DNA of 45,383 bases from Rhodospirillaceae bacterium (GCA_009840595.1 VXNK01000087.1:1-45383), one strand, 5' to 3'. Shown: positions 16,554-25,342, counted from the first letter of the stretch. Program-made: numbers and translations. Notes: generated by a model not told the origin, from the sequence alone.

Positions 16554-17721
16554 GGCGATGCGCCACCTCTTGTTTCGCCAGTTTCGGCCAGTCCTCGATA
16601 CCGTCCTCGCGGATCAGGTGGACCCGGTTGGCGTCGCCGCCGAAGGTGCCGGCCGCGGCCGAAACGTCGTTGGCGACGATCCAGTCGCAGCCCTTTTTCG
16701 CGCGCTTGGCCTGTGCATTGGCGACGACATTTTCGGTCTCCGCCGCGAAGCCGACGACCAGCGCCGGGCGCCGGGCCGAGCGCGCCAAAGTCGCCAGGAT
16801 GTCGGGGTTTTCGGTCAGCGAAAGCGCGGGCGGGGCCTTGCCTTCCTTTTTCAGCTTCCGGTCCGCCGCCCGTTCGGCGCGCCAGTCCGAAACCGCGGCA
16901 GCGCAGACCGCGACGTCCGCCGGCAGGGCCGCTTCGCAGGCCGCCAGCATGTCGCGCGCTCTCTCGACATGGACCGTCTCAAGCCCCGGCGGATCGGCCA
17001 TCGCGACCGGCCCGGTGACCAGCACCGTTTCGGCCCCGAGCGCGGAGAGCGCCGCCGCGATGGCGTGGCCCTGCTTGCCGGACGACCGGTTGCCGATGAA
17101 GCGCACGGGATCGATCGCCTCGAAGGTCGGGCCGCTCGTCACCAGGGCACGGCGGCCGGCGAGCGGCCGGTGCGCGGCGGCGCCGAGCGCGTGTTCGATG
17201 GCGGCAAGGATGTCCTCCGGCTCGGCCATCCGGCCGGGCCCGCTCTCATCCTCGGCGAGCGGCCCGTCCTCCGGCCCGACGCGCAGCACGCCGCGGGCTT
17301 CGAGCGCCGCCATGTTGGCGGCGGTCGCCGGGTGTTGCCACATGCGGTGGTTCATGGCCGGCGCGACCAGGATCGGCGCATCGGCGGCGAGCAGCACGGT
17401 GCTTGCCAGGTCGTCGGCCAGCCCGTTTGCCATCTTGGCGAGAATATCGGCGGTCGCCGGCGCGACGACGATGAGATCCGCCTCCTGCGACAGGCGCAGA
17501 TGGCCCATCTCGGCCTCGTCGGTCAGCGAGAACAGATCGGTGTAGACCTGCTCGTGGCTGAGCGCCGAAACGCTGAGCGGCGTCACGAATTTCTCGCCGG
17601 CCGCGGTCAGCACGGTGCGCACCGTCGCGCCCCGTTCGCGCAGGCGGCGGATCAGGATCAGGCTCTTGTAGGCCGCGATCCCGCCGGTGACGATCAGCAG
17701 GATGGTCTTGCCGGTCAGCAT
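16453..17721 (-). CDS. coaBC: phosphopantothenoylcysteine decarboxylase/ligase, 3' end shifted
   Basis: CoaBC joins cysteine to 4'-phosphopantothenate (CoaB) and decarboxylates the product (CoaC) in CoA synthesis. As it stands the frame encodes 422 residues: 389 native, then 33 foreign residues read out of frame past the repeat junction. The FMN-binding CoaC half has VTGGIAAYKS near the start, the catalytic histidine in EMGHLRLS and the APAMNHRMW motif. The CoaB half, from about 185, has [30 protein letters not shown] and ANDVS. Only the last 23 native residues are lost, so activity might survive. The gene is normally essential, which makes an assembly artefact likely. Confidence 0.88.
   Translation of the reverse strand: MLTGKTILLIVTGGIAAYKSLILIRRLRERGATVRTVLTAAGEKFVTPLSVSALSHEQVYTDLFSLTDEAEMGHLRLSQEADLIVVAPATADILAKMANGLADDLASTVLLAADAPILVAPAMNHRMWQHPATAANMAALEARGVLRVGPEDGPLAEDESGPGRMAEPEDILAAIEHALGAAAHRPLAGRRALVTSGPTFEAIDPVRFIGNRSSGKQGHAIAAALSALGAETVLVTGPVAMADPPGLETVHVERARDMLAACEAALPADVAVCAAAVSDWRAERAADRKLKKEGKAPPALSLTENPDILATLARSARRPALVVGFAAETENVVANAQAKRAKKGCDWIVANDVSAAAGTFGGDANRVHLIREDGIEDWPKLAKQEVAHRRQAGPRHRGGALRARGRNGAGHRAGRDGRSAGA
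16554..17079. repeat. 526-bp direct repeat, copy 2
   Basis: Second, directly adjacent copy of the unit at 16028. It lies wholly inside coaBC and is the copy in the native reading frame when coaBC is read from its start at 17721. Confidence 0.95.
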
Positions 17722-17778
17722 GGCGAAAACTTATGGCGCACAATGCGGGGGAGCAAGCGGCACGGACGCACCTCCCGG

Positions 17779-18948
17779 TCAGCCGGGCGTGTCCTCGATC
17801 CCCTCGCGCGTTTCGGCGAGCGCCTGATCGACGACGCGGCGCAGCGCTTCGGCCTCGCCGTCGCCTTCCAGAAGGCGCAGGCGGTACAGGTCGATCTGCC
17901 GGTCGGCGCCGGCGCCCTCGCGGATAATCCGGACAGACCGCCCGACCTCGGCTTCGCAGCCGAGCGCGCGGGCATCGGGGGCAATCGCCTCGATCAACTC
18001 GGCGGCGTAATCGTCGATATCGATCCGGCCGCCCGCGCGCGCCGGATCGCCCAGGAAGGCGAGCACGCCGTAACGCTGGGCGATCCAGCGGTTCTCGGCG
18101 ACGATCTCCGTAAGCGGCTCGGGCCGCAGGGCGCCCTCCCGGTCCAGGCGCATCAGCCGACGGATCAGGCTGGCATAGAGCGCCGCGATCGTCACCGCAT
18201 CCTCAAGGCGGGTGCAGATATCGCATATCCGCAATTCCACCGTCGGGTAGGCGTGAGAGGGCCGGATGTCCCACCACAGCTCGCTGCCGTTTTCGACGAA
18301 TTTCATCTTCCGGTATTCGGCGACCAGCCGGTCGTATTCGGCGCGCGACGACAGCGGTCCGGGCAGGCCGGAACGCGGCAGGCTGCCGACCACAGTGAGC
18401 CGCCAGGACTTGAACCCCGTCTCGCGTCCGGCGTTGAACGGCGACGAGCCGGACAGGGCGTGGAGAAACGGGAGGTAGCGCCGGAGCGCCGTCATGACCC
18501 GGATGCGGCTGTCGGCGTCGCCGAAGCCGGCATGAATATGCATGCCGCCGACCATGAAACGGCGGACAATGTCCTGGTACGACATGGTAAATCGTTCGTA
18601 CCGGTCCTGCGGCGTGTGCGCCTGCGCCCGCCAGGAAGCGAAGGGGTGGGTGGACGCCGCCAGCACCGCCGCGCCATGCCGCCCGGCCGCGTCGACGACG
18701 ATTCGCCGGGTCTCGCGCAGGGCGTCGCGCAGTTCGGCGATTGACCGGCACACCCGGGTATTGGTTTCGATCTGGGCGCGCATCAGTTCGCGCACGATCT
18801 TGTGCGGCCCTCGGTTTTCCTCGCAGGTCCGGAATATGGCCGGATCCGGGTCGGCCAGCAGGTCGCGGCTTTCCGGATCGACGAGAAAGAACTCTTCCTC
18901 GACGCCGAGGGTGATCGCGAGGCCGTCGGTGTTGTCGGCGCCGTTCAC
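17779..18948 (-). CDS. carboxylate-amine ligase, YbdK (GCS2) family
   Basis: A 389-residue ATP-grasp-like ligase of the glutamate-cysteine ligase 2 superfamily. YbdK members have weak gamma-glutamylcysteine synthetase activity, and their true substrates are mostly unknown. Signatures are LGVEEEFFLVD near the start, ASTHPFASW, the metal- and substrate-binding GGMHIHAGF, WWDIRPSHAYPTVELRICD and RLEDAV. A GTG at 18948 is taken as start because no ATG is suitable and the family begins there; the ribosome site is weak. It is last in a six-gene run with a PLP lyase and a VOC protein, which hints at amino-acid or thiol chemistry. Confidence 0.85.
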   Translation of the reverse strand: MNGADNTDGLAITLGVEEEFFLVDPESRDLLADPDPAIFRTCEENRGPHKIVRELMRAQIETNTRVCRSIAELRDALRETRRIVVDAAGRHGAAVLAASTHPFASWRAQAHTPQDRYERFTMSYQDIVRRFMVGGMHIHAGFGDADSRIRVMTALRRYLPFLHALSGSSPFNAGRETGFKSWRLTVVGSLPRSGLPGPLSSRAEYDRLVAEYRKMKFVENGSELWWDIRPSHAYPTVELRICDICTRLEDAVTIAALYASLIRRLMRLDREGALRPEPLTEIVAENRWIAQRYGVLAFLGDPARAGGRIDIDDYAAELIEAIAPDARALGCEAEVGRSVRIIREGAGADRQIDLYRLRLLEGDGEAEALRRVVDQALAETREGIEDTPG

Positions 18949-19003
18949 GATCCGGCCGGTGCGCGCAATGCGGCAGGCACGCCGCCATGCGGGGCGGAAA
19001 GGT

Positions 19004-19447
19004 TCATCGGTCGTCGGACTCCGCGAGCCAGCCGTCCGCGTCGAGCGGCCAGAAGGGGTTGTGCGCGACCTCCCAGACATGGCCGTCCGGATCGGCGTAG
19101 CAGCCGGAATAGCCGCCCCAGTCGGCCTTCTGCGGCTGCTTCAGCGCAGCCGCACCGGCCGAGACCGCTGCGGCGAACGCCGCGTCCACCTCGGCGGGAG
19201 AGCCGTAGTTCTGCGCCAGCGCGATGGCGCCGGAGCCGAGCGTCGCCCCGGGCCGTCCCTGGTCGGCTGCCAGCGCGTCCGTGCCGATCAGGCCGAGCAT
19301 CAGGCCCTTTAGGCGGTAGAATTTCACCTCGGGCAGTTCCTGCGTCGGCTGCCAGCCGAGAGATTTGTAGAAGGCGCCGGATCGTTCGAGATCGGCGACG
19401 CCGAGCGAAATCAGCGTGACGCGCTGCGCGGACAGTCGTTGCGCCAT
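19004..19447 (-). CDS. VOC (glyoxalase/bleomycin-resistance) family protein
   Basis: A 147-residue two-module VOC protein of the bleomycin-resistance/glyoxalase type. It has VTLISLGVADLERSGAFYKSLGW at the N-terminus (positions 10-32) and the C-terminal module ending GCYADPDGHVWEVAHN. Some usual metal ligands are kept (the glutamate in VWEVAHN), so metal-dependent chemistry is possible, but the substrate is unknown. The ATG at 19447 is chosen because the VOC fold begins a few residues later. It lies 35 bp after the PLP enzyme gene and 55 bp before the YbdK-like gene. Confidence 0.85.
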   Translation of the reverse strand: MAQRLSAQRVTLISLGVADLERSGAFYKSLGWQPTQELPEVKFYRLKGLMLGLIGTDALAADQGRPGATLGSGAIALAQNYGSPAEVDAAFAAAVSAGAAALKQPQKADWGGYSGCYADPDGHVWEVAHNPFWPLDADGWLAESDDR

Positions 19448-19482
19448 GGCGTTCTTCCCGTCTCTCGCGGTCCCGCCGCCGG

Positions 19483-20628
19483 TCAGACTCTTTCCAGCGC
19501 CTGTTCCAGATCGGCGATCAGGTCGGCGGCGGTCTCGATGCCGCAGGACAGGCGCACCAGGTTCTTCGGCGTCTTCGACTCCGGCGTTTCGACGACCGCC
19601 CGGTGCTCGATCAGGCTCTCGACCCCGCCGAGGGAGGTGGCCGGCACGAACAGGCGGGTCGAGCGGGCGAGCGTATTCGCGCCGTCGTAACCCCCGGCGA
19701 CCAGCAGCGAGAGCATGCCGCCAAACCCGCCGGTCATCTGCTTCTTCGCGATGGCGTGGCCGGGATGGTCCTCCAGCCCGGGATAGGCGACCTGCTCGAC
19801 CTTCGGATGGCCGCGGAAATGCCGGGCGACGGCCATGGCGTTCTCGCACGCCTTGTCCCAGCGCAGGGCGAGCGTGCGCAGGCCGCGCAGCAGCAGCCAG
19901 GCCTCGAACGGCCCCGGCACGCCGCCGGAATATTTGCGCACGGTGTCGAGTTCCTCCCAGCGCGCGTCCTTCTCCCGTGTCACCACCACGCCGCCGGTCG
20001 CGTCGGAATGGCCGTTCAGATACTTGGTCGAGGAATGGAAGACGTAGTCGGCGCCGAGGTCGAGCGGCCGCTGGGTCAGGCCCGGCGCCACGGTGCTGTC
20101 CACGGCGAGCATCGCGCCGGCCCGGTGCGCAGCCTCGGCCGAAGCGGCGATGTCCATGACGTCCCAGGTCGGGTTGGCCGGGGTCTCGATCCAGACCAGC
20201 GCGGTTTCGCCGGGCCGGACGGCGGCTTCCAATGCGCCGGGCTGCGCCTGGTCGAACAGGGTGAGGCCGATGCCGCGGGTCCGGGCGATGCGCTGCATCC
20301 AGGCCTGGGCGCCGAAATACATGATCTCCGGCGCCGCGATATGCCGGCCGGTTTCGACCAGTTCGACCAGCGCCGCCACGCCGGCGAGGCCGGAGGCGAA
20401 CAGCATGGCGCCGGCGCCGCCGTCCAGCTTCGCCAGCAGGTCCTCGACCGGGGTGAAATTGGGATTGCCGTAGCGGGTGTAGAAATAGTCGCCCATCGGC
20501 TCGTAATCGGCATCCCGGGCATAGGTGACCGAAGCGTGGATCGGCGGCGCGACGGCCCCGGTCGCCGGATCGAGATAATGGCCGGCCTGGGCGAGCAGCG
20601 AGCGGATATCGTGGTTGGTGCGGGTCAT
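19483..20628 (-). CDS. PLP-dependent trans-sulfuration enzyme (cystathionine beta/gamma-lyase family)
   Basis: A 381-residue Cys/Met metabolism PLP enzyme. Phosphate-binding YTRYGNPN lies at 50-57, FASGLAGVAAL near 77, the cofactor-stacking EIMYFGAQAW at 101, ETPANPTWDVMDI, the aspartate in AVDSTVAPGLTQRPL, and the Schiff-base lysine in HSSTKYLNGHSDATGG (Lys202). C-terminal SLGGVESLIEHRA and RLSCGIE are family standard. It could be a beta- or gamma-lyase or a sulfhydrylase. ATG at 20628 is preferred; an ATG at 20646 would overlap the carboxyltransferase gene. Confidence 0.92.
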   Translation of the reverse strand: MTRTNHDIRSLLAQAGHYLDPATGAVAPPIHASVTYARDADYEPMGDYFYTRYGNPNFTPVEDLLAKLDGGAGAMLFASGLAGVAALVELVETGRHIAAPEIMYFGAQAWMQRIARTRGIGLTLFDQAQPGALEAAVRPGETALVWIETPANPTWDVMDIAASAEAAHRAGAMLAVDSTVAPGLTQRPLDLGADYVFHSSTKYLNGHSDATGGVVVTREKDARWEELDTVRKYSGGVPGPFEAWLLLRGLRTLALRWDKACENAMAVARHFRGHPKVEQVAYPGLEDHPGHAIAKKQMTGGFGGMLSLLVAGGYDGANTLARSTRLFVPATSLGGVESLIEHRAVVETPESKTPKNLVRLSCGIETAADLIADLEQALERV

Positions 20629-20635
20629 GGGGCGG

Positions 20636-22180
20636 TCACCAGGCATCGACGGTGCGCTTGCGGCCGGCGCGGGGCGGCGGCGCGGGCAGGGCGCGCAGGG
20701 TTTTCGTGAGTATGTCGCGGGTGTCGGCGGGATCGATCACATCGTCGTATTCGAAGCGGCCGCCGACTTCCAGTGCCGTGTTCTGCTCCATCAGCCAGGC
20801 CGTCTTCTCCCGGATCGCGGCTTCGCGCGCCGTTTCGTCCTCGATCGCCTCGAAGTCCTTTTTCCAGATGATCCGGGCCGCGCCCTCCAGCCCCATGCCG
20901 CCGAATTCCGCGGTCGGCCAGGCGACCAGCAGCGCCGGATCGAGCGCTTTCGAGCCCATGACGTAGTAGCCGAGCCCGTAGGCCTTGCGCATGACGACGG
21001 TGAGGCAGGGGACCGTCGCGTTGGCGAGCGCAACCAGAATACGCGCGCTGTGGCGCACCAGGCCGGTCGTCTCGACCTCCGGGCCGACCATCAGGCCCGG
21101 CGTGTCGCACAGGATGACGACGGGGATGTCGTGGGCGTCGCAGAGCTGGATGAAGCGGGCGATCTTGTCCGAGGTCGGGCTGTCGATGGCGCCGCCCAGG
21201 AAGGTCGGCTGGCTGGCGATGACGCCGACCGGGATCCCCTCCAGCCGCGCGAAGGCGGTGAGCGCCGCGCCGCCGAATTTCGGCCGCAGTTCCTGGACCG
21301 AGCCGATGTCGAACAGATGGTCGAGCACCCGGCGGACATTGTAGGCCTGCATCGGGTCTTCCGGCACGATATCGCGCAGCTTCGCCACGTCCGGCGCGCG
21401 GCCCGGTTCCGCGGCGCCCCGGAAATAACCGAGCACGCGCCGCGCCATCCCCGCGGCCTCGGCATCGTCCTTGCACAGGATATCGACCGCACCGGCCCGG
21501 ACATGGACGTCGACCGGGCCGATCTCCTCCGGCGTCGGCGTGTAGCCGAGCGCCTGCTGGACCAGCGCCGGCCCGGCCATGCCGATCACCGCCCGCTCGG
21601 TCGCGATCAGGATATCGCACATGCCGGCGAGGTTGGCGTTGCCGGCGAAGCAGCGCCCGGCGACGATGCCGACGGTCGGCACCAGGCCGGACAGGCGGGC
21701 GAAGTTGACGAAGGTCCGCGTGTCGCCGCGGGTCGAGGCGATCATGTCGTGGGGCCGGGCGCCGCCGCCCTCCAGCCAGCTCACCATCGGCCAGCGCTGG
21801 GCCTCGGCGAGCGCGTAGATCCGGTCGGTCTTGCGGTGGTTGGTGAAGCTCTGGGTGCCGGCATGGACGGTGTAGTCGTAGGCCATGACCGCGACCGGCC
21901 TGCCGTCCGCCAGCCCGTGGCCCATCACGACGCCGTCGGCCGCGCCGGCCATATCCTCGCGCACCGGCTTGGACACCCGGCCGTATTCGACGAAGCTGCC
22001 GCTATCGAGGAAGGCGGCGAGGCTCTCCCGCGCCGTCATCTGCCCGCGCGCGTGCCGCTTCGCCGTGGCTTCGGGCCGCGCCCCGTCCAGCGCCCCCTGC
22101 CGCACGCGCCAGACCGCCTGCAAGTCCGCGCGCACCGGCGCGGACGGGGCGGAAGCGGGCGGTTTCTTGCGAGCGGTCAT
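20636..22180 (-). CDS. acyl-CoA carboxylase carboxyltransferase subunit
   Basis: A 514-residue carboxyltransferase of the propionyl/acetyl/methylcrotonyl-CoA carboxylase beta family. It transfers CO2 from biotin to an acyl-CoA, but the biotin carboxylase and carrier subunits are not in this window. Visible are the two crotonase-like halves: N-terminal KRHARGQMTARESLAAFLD, GGGARPHDM, AGNANLAGMCDI; C-terminal SVQELRPKFG, VLCDTPGLMVG-like VILCDTPGLMVGPE (about 361), KAYGLGYYVMG and EFGGMGLEGAARI. It sits between a lyase and a hydratase, overlapping the hydratase stop by four bases. Substrate specificity is unknown. Confidence 0.9.
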   Translation of the reverse strand: MTARKKPPASAPSAPVRADLQAVWRVRQGALDGARPEATAKRHARGQMTARESLAAFLDSGSFVEYGRVSKPVREDMAGAADGVVMGHGLADGRPVAVMAYDYTVHAGTQSFTNHRKTDRIYALAEAQRWPMVSWLEGGGARPHDMIASTRGDTRTFVNFARLSGLVPTVGIVAGRCFAGNANLAGMCDILIATERAVIGMAGPALVQQALGYTPTPEEIGPVDVHVRAGAVDILCKDDAEAAGMARRVLGYFRGAAEPGRAPDVAKLRDIVPEDPMQAYNVRRVLDHLFDIGSVQELRPKFGGAALTAFARLEGIPVGVIASQPTFLGGAIDSPTSDKIARFIQLCDAHDIPVVILCDTPGLMVGPEVETTGLVRHSARILVALANATVPCLTVVMRKAYGLGYYVMGSKALDPALLVAWPTAEFGGMGLEGAARIIWKKDFEAIEDETAREAAIREKTAWLMEQNTALEVGGRFEYDDVIDPADTRDILTKTLRALPAPPPRAGRKRTVDAW

Positions 22181-22962
22181 GCGGAGAAGGTGACGCTGAC
22201 CGTGCCGAGGCTGCCGAAATCGGCCGTCGCCGTGCCGCCGTCCGGAACATATTGCATGCCGGTGCAGGTGCCGGTCGTCACGACCTGTCCGGCCAGCATC
22301 CCGTAGCCGCGCTGCGAAAGATCGTTGGCCAGCCAGGTCAGTGCTTCCAGCGGGTGGCCCAGGGCATCCCGGCCGCGGCCCCGGCCGGTTTCAGCACCCT
22401 CGATGGACATGACGATTTCGGCTTCTTCGAGATCGACCGCCGCCCAGTCGGCCACGGCCTCGCCGAGGACCAGCCCACCATTAGCGCCGGTGTCCGCCGT
22501 CAGCCTGAGAATGCCGGCCTCGGCAAAGCGGGTGAAGCGGGTATCGATGATCTCGATGGCCGGGAAGAGGCAGGCGACCCGATCGGCGATTTCGGCGCGG
22601 GTCCAGGGATCGGGCCGCGCCGGAATGTCCGCCGCCAGTTCGAAGGCGAATTCCCCTTCCACGCCCTGCCGGATGAATTTTCCTGCCGGTGCGGTCGCCG
22701 GCGACCGGAACAGGAAGGGGCCGAAGACCCGGCCCGGAAATGGCCTGTCCGTTTTCAGCATCTCCTGGGCGGCGGCGGTGGTGCAGCCGATCTTGTAGCC
22801 GGCGAGCGGCCAGCCGCAGAGGCCGACCATGGCTTCCTGAATGGCGCGGCTGTCGTCGTCGGTCGCCGGAATGCAGCCTGCGGGCAGGTCCTCCAGCGCC
22901 GTCACCGCGTTGCGGGCGTCGATCAGCGTTCGGGCGGCCTGCCTTGCGGCGTCGGGTGTCAT
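22177..22962 (-). CDS. 2-keto-4-pentenoate hydratase family protein (copy B)
   Basis: A 261-residue MhpD/FAH-fold protein, a family that hydrates 2-hydroxypenta-2,4-dienoates or decarboxylates related oxo-acids in aromatic meta-cleavage. It has AGYKIGCTT, the metal-binding region EGEFAFEL, PAIEIIDTRF, GANGGLVLGEAV, GHPLEALTWLANDLS and the glycine-rich VTTGTCTGM. Its reading frame overlaps the carboxyltransferase start by four bases. It is a tandem paralogue of the next gene, about half identical by eye. No ring-cleavage dioxygenase is nearby, so the pathway is uncertain. Confidence 0.88.
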   Translation of the reverse strand: MTPDAARQAARTLIDARNAVTALEDLPAGCIPATDDDSRAIQEAMVGLCGWPLAGYKIGCTTAAAQEMLKTDRPFPGRVFGPFLFRSPATAPAGKFIRQGVEGEFAFELAADIPARPDPWTRAEIADRVACLFPAIEIIDTRFTRFAEAGILRLTADTGANGGLVLGEAVADWAAVDLEEAEIVMSIEGAETGRGRGRDALGHPLEALTWLANDLSQRGYGMLAGQVVTTGTCTGMQYVPDGGTATADFGSLGTVSVTFSA

Positions 22963-22971
22963 GGTGCGGCC

Positions 22972-23760
22972 CTACAGTTCAAACGTGACCTGCACGATGC
23001 CCAGCGCACCGAAATCGCCCACGGCGGTCGCGCCGGGGCGGCAGGGCGTCATGCCGGTCATCGAGCCGGTGGTGACGACCGCGCCCTCGTCCAGCCCGAT
23101 GCCGCGCCGGGAGAGGTCGTTGGCGAGCCAGACCAGCGTGTTGAGCGGATGGCCCAGCACGTTGGCGCCGGTGCCGCCGGCGGCTTCGTCGCCGTCGACG
23201 GTCAGCGTTACGGCGGCTGCGGCGAGGTCGCGTTCGCGCCAGTCGCCGATCGGAGGGCCGAGCACCAAGCCGCCGTTCGAGCCGTTGTCGGCGACGAAAT
23301 GCGCCACGCCGAGCGCAAAGCCGTCGACCCAGTAGTCGTTGACCAGTTCGATGGCGGGATAGGCGTCCGCCACCGCGTCGCGGATCTCGTCCATCCCGTA
23401 GTCGGCGGCGCGCGGCGGCAAAGCGCGGCCGAGCCGGAAAGCGAACTCGCACTCGACGGCGCATTTGTGCAGGGCTTCGGCGGCGACGCCTGCCGGGCTG
23501 TCCAGCAGGTAGGGCGCGAAGACCCGGCCGGGGAAGGGCGCATCGGTGCCGAGCATTTCCATCGCCGCCGCGCTCGCCGCGCCGACCTTCCAGCCGGCGA
23601 CCTCCAGGCCCCAGAGGTCCGCCAGCGCGTTCTGGATCGCCATGCCGTCCTCGACGGTCTGCGGCGTGCAATCCGGCGGCAGGCGCTCCAGCCGGCGATG
23701 GTCGCCGCGCGCTTTCAGCAAGAGTTCGGCGGCGGTCCGGGCGGCGGTGTCGCTCAACAT
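22972..23760 (-). CDS. 2-keto-4-pentenoate hydratase family protein (copy A)
   Basis: The 262-residue first gene of the six-gene run. Matching landmarks to copy B are AGWKVGAAS, ECEFAFRL, PAIELVNDYW, GSNGGLVLGPPI, GHPLNTLVWLANDLS and VTTGSMTGM. Retention of the same metal-binding positions suggests both paralogues are catalytic, perhaps as partner subunits or with different substrates. ATG at 23760 begins the family fold; 66 upstream codons in frame are unrelated and cross a tandem repeat. Divergent to the MATE gene. Confidence 0.88.
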   Translation of the reverse strand: MLSDTAARTAAELLLKARGDHRRLERLPPDCTPQTVEDGMAIQNALADLWGLEVAGWKVGAASAAAMEMLGTDAPFPGRVFAPYLLDSPAGVAAEALHKCAVECEFAFRLGRALPPRAADYGMDEIRDAVADAYPAIELVNDYWVDGFALGVAHFVADNGSNGGLVLGPPIGDWRERDLAAAAVTLTVDGDEAAGGTGANVLGHPLNTLVWLANDLSRRGIGLDEGAVVTTGSMTGMTPCRPGATAVGDFGALGIVQVTFEL

Positions 23761-23881
23761 GGCAGGTCCCGATGCAATTGATCTGGCTGCGGAATCTTGC
23801 CGGGTCATAGCACAAAAGCGAAACACAGCCAGACCCGGATGGCCCGCCCGCGGCGAAATCCCTATCGCCCGGCCCTGCATT

Positions 23882-23933
23882 CCGATACGGACGGCCGATA
23901 CGGACGGCCGATACGGGCGGCCGATACGGGCGG
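23882..23933. repeat. four 13-bp tandem repeats upstream of the MATE gene
   Basis: Four exactly contiguous units CCGATACGGACGG, CCGATACGGACGG, CCGATACGGGCGG, CCGATACGGGCGG lie in the divergent region between hydratase A and the MATE gene, ending 12 bp before the MATE start codon. The array differs only at one base (A to G) between the first and last pairs. Confidence 0.9.
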
Positions 23934-23945
23934 AACCGGCAGACC

Positions 23946-25334
23946 ATGACGGCGGCACGGCAGGAACTTTGGCTGTTGGAAGCGCGGCAGACGATCCGTC
24001 TCGCCGTGCCGCTGGCGCTGATGCAACTCAGCCAGATCGCCATGACGACGATCGACGTGCTGATGATCGGCCGCCTGGGCAAGGAGGCGCTGGCCGGCGC
24101 TGCGCTCGGCGGCAGCCTGATTTTCCTCTGGTCGGTTACCGGGATGGGGCTGGTCACGGCGGTCGCGCCGCTCGCGGCCCAGGCGTTCGGCGCGGAAGAC
24201 CCGGTCGGGGTGCGCCGGGTGACGCGCCAGGGCCTGTGGGTGACCGCCCTGGTCTCGGTGCCGGGCCTGTTCGCCCTGCTGGCGATGGAGCCGGTGCTGC
24301 TCTGGATGGACCAGCCGGCCGTCGCGGTGCGCGGCGCCGGAGACTATCTCGCCACGGTCGCCTGGAGCCTGCCGATGATCGTCGGCTTCGTGGTGCTGCG
24401 CTGTTTCGGCGCGGCGCTCAACCGGCCGCGGCCGGCGCTGTGGATGATGCTGGCCGGCATACCGCTCAATGCGCTGCTGGATTATGCGCTGATCTTCGGC
24501 GAACTGGGCGCGCCGCGCATGGAACTGGCCGGGGCGGGGCTGGCGACCACCATCGTCCAGACCTTCCTGTTCCTGGGGCTGCTGTGGTTCAGCACAAGCA
24601 GCCGGGACCTGCGCGACTATCGCATCCTGACGCGGTTCTGGCGGCCGGACTGGACCGTCTTCCGGCGGATCTTCGCCATCGGCCTGCCGATCGCCGGCAT
24701 CTACCTGATCGAGATGGGCGTCTTCGCCTTCGCCGTGGTGATGATGGGCTGGATCGACGCCACGGCGATCGCCGCGCATCACATCGCGATCCAGGTCGCC
24801 GCGGTCACCTTCATGGTGCCGATGGGCATCGGCCAGGCGGCGACCGTCCGGGTCGGCCAGGAGATGGGGCGCAGGAATCCGTCCGGAATGCGCCGCGCGG
24901 GCTTCGCTGCCCTCGCAATCGGCATTGCTTTCATGTCGGCCATGAGCCTGCTGATCGCCCTGTTTCCCGCCTTCCTGGCCGGCCTGTTTCTGGACCGGGA
25001 CATGGCCGGTTCGGCAGAAGTGCTGGCGCTGGCCGCGAGCCTGCTCTACGTCGCGGCGGCCTTCCAGATCGTCGACGGCATGCAGGCCATCGGCGCCGGC
25101 GCCCTGCGCGGGCTGAACGATACGCGGATCCCGATGGTGGCCGCCGCGGTCGGATACTGGATCGTCGGTTTCGGCGTCGGCTGGACCCTCGGCTTCGCCG
25201 TCGGCTGGGGCGCCGTCGGCATCTGGATCGGCCTTGCGCTGGGGCTGGCGTCGACGGCGGCATTCTTCGTCACCCGCTTCAACCGGATGACCCGGTCCGC
25301 CCTGCCCTCGCCAGAGCCGGCGGCGCAGGCATAG
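23946..25334 (+). CDS. MATE-family multidrug efflux transporter
   Basis: A 462-residue inner-membrane exporter of the NorM branch, with about 12 hydrophobic segments in two MatE repeats. It couples drug or metabolite export to Na+ or H+ entry. The N-terminal repeat begins IRLAVPLALMQLSQIAMTTIDVLMIG, shown here only by position 18-43, and the second repeat opens with IFAIGLPIAG near 242. The start at 23946 has only a modest ribosome site, and short tandem repeats end just upstream. tlyA follows 8 bp downstream. Confidence 0.93.
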   Translation: MTAARQELWLLEARQTIRLAVPLALMQLSQIAMTTIDVLMIGRLGKEALAGAALGGSLIFLWSVTGMGLVTAVAPLAAQAFGAEDPVGVRRVTRQGLWVTALVSVPGLFALLAMEPVLLWMDQPAVAVRGAGDYLATVAWSLPMIVGFVVLRCFGAALNRPRPALWMMLAGIPLNALLDYALIFGELGAPRMELAGAGLATTIVQTFLFLGLLWFSTSSRDLRDYRILTRFWRPDWTVFRRIFAIGLPIAGIYLIEMGVFAFAVVMMGWIDATAIAAHHIAIQVAAVTFMVPMGIGQAATVRVGQEMGRRNPSGMRRAGFAALAIGIAFMSAMSLLIALFPAFLAGLFLDRDMAGSAEVLALAASLLYVAAAFQIVDGMQAIGAGALRGLNDTRIPMVAAAVGYWIVGFGVGWTLGFAVGWGAVGIWIGLALGLASTAAFFVTRFNRMTRSALPSPEPAAQA

Positions 25335-25342
25335 TATGGCGC

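Noticed and set aside
15469..18744. 1091-codon plus-strand open frame over dut, coaBC and the YbdK-like gene
   Set aside because: It crosses the exact tandem duplication, is antisense to recognised genes and shows no domain.
23882..23933. CRISPR array
   Set aside because: Units are 13 bp and adjacent, without spacers, and no cas genes are present.
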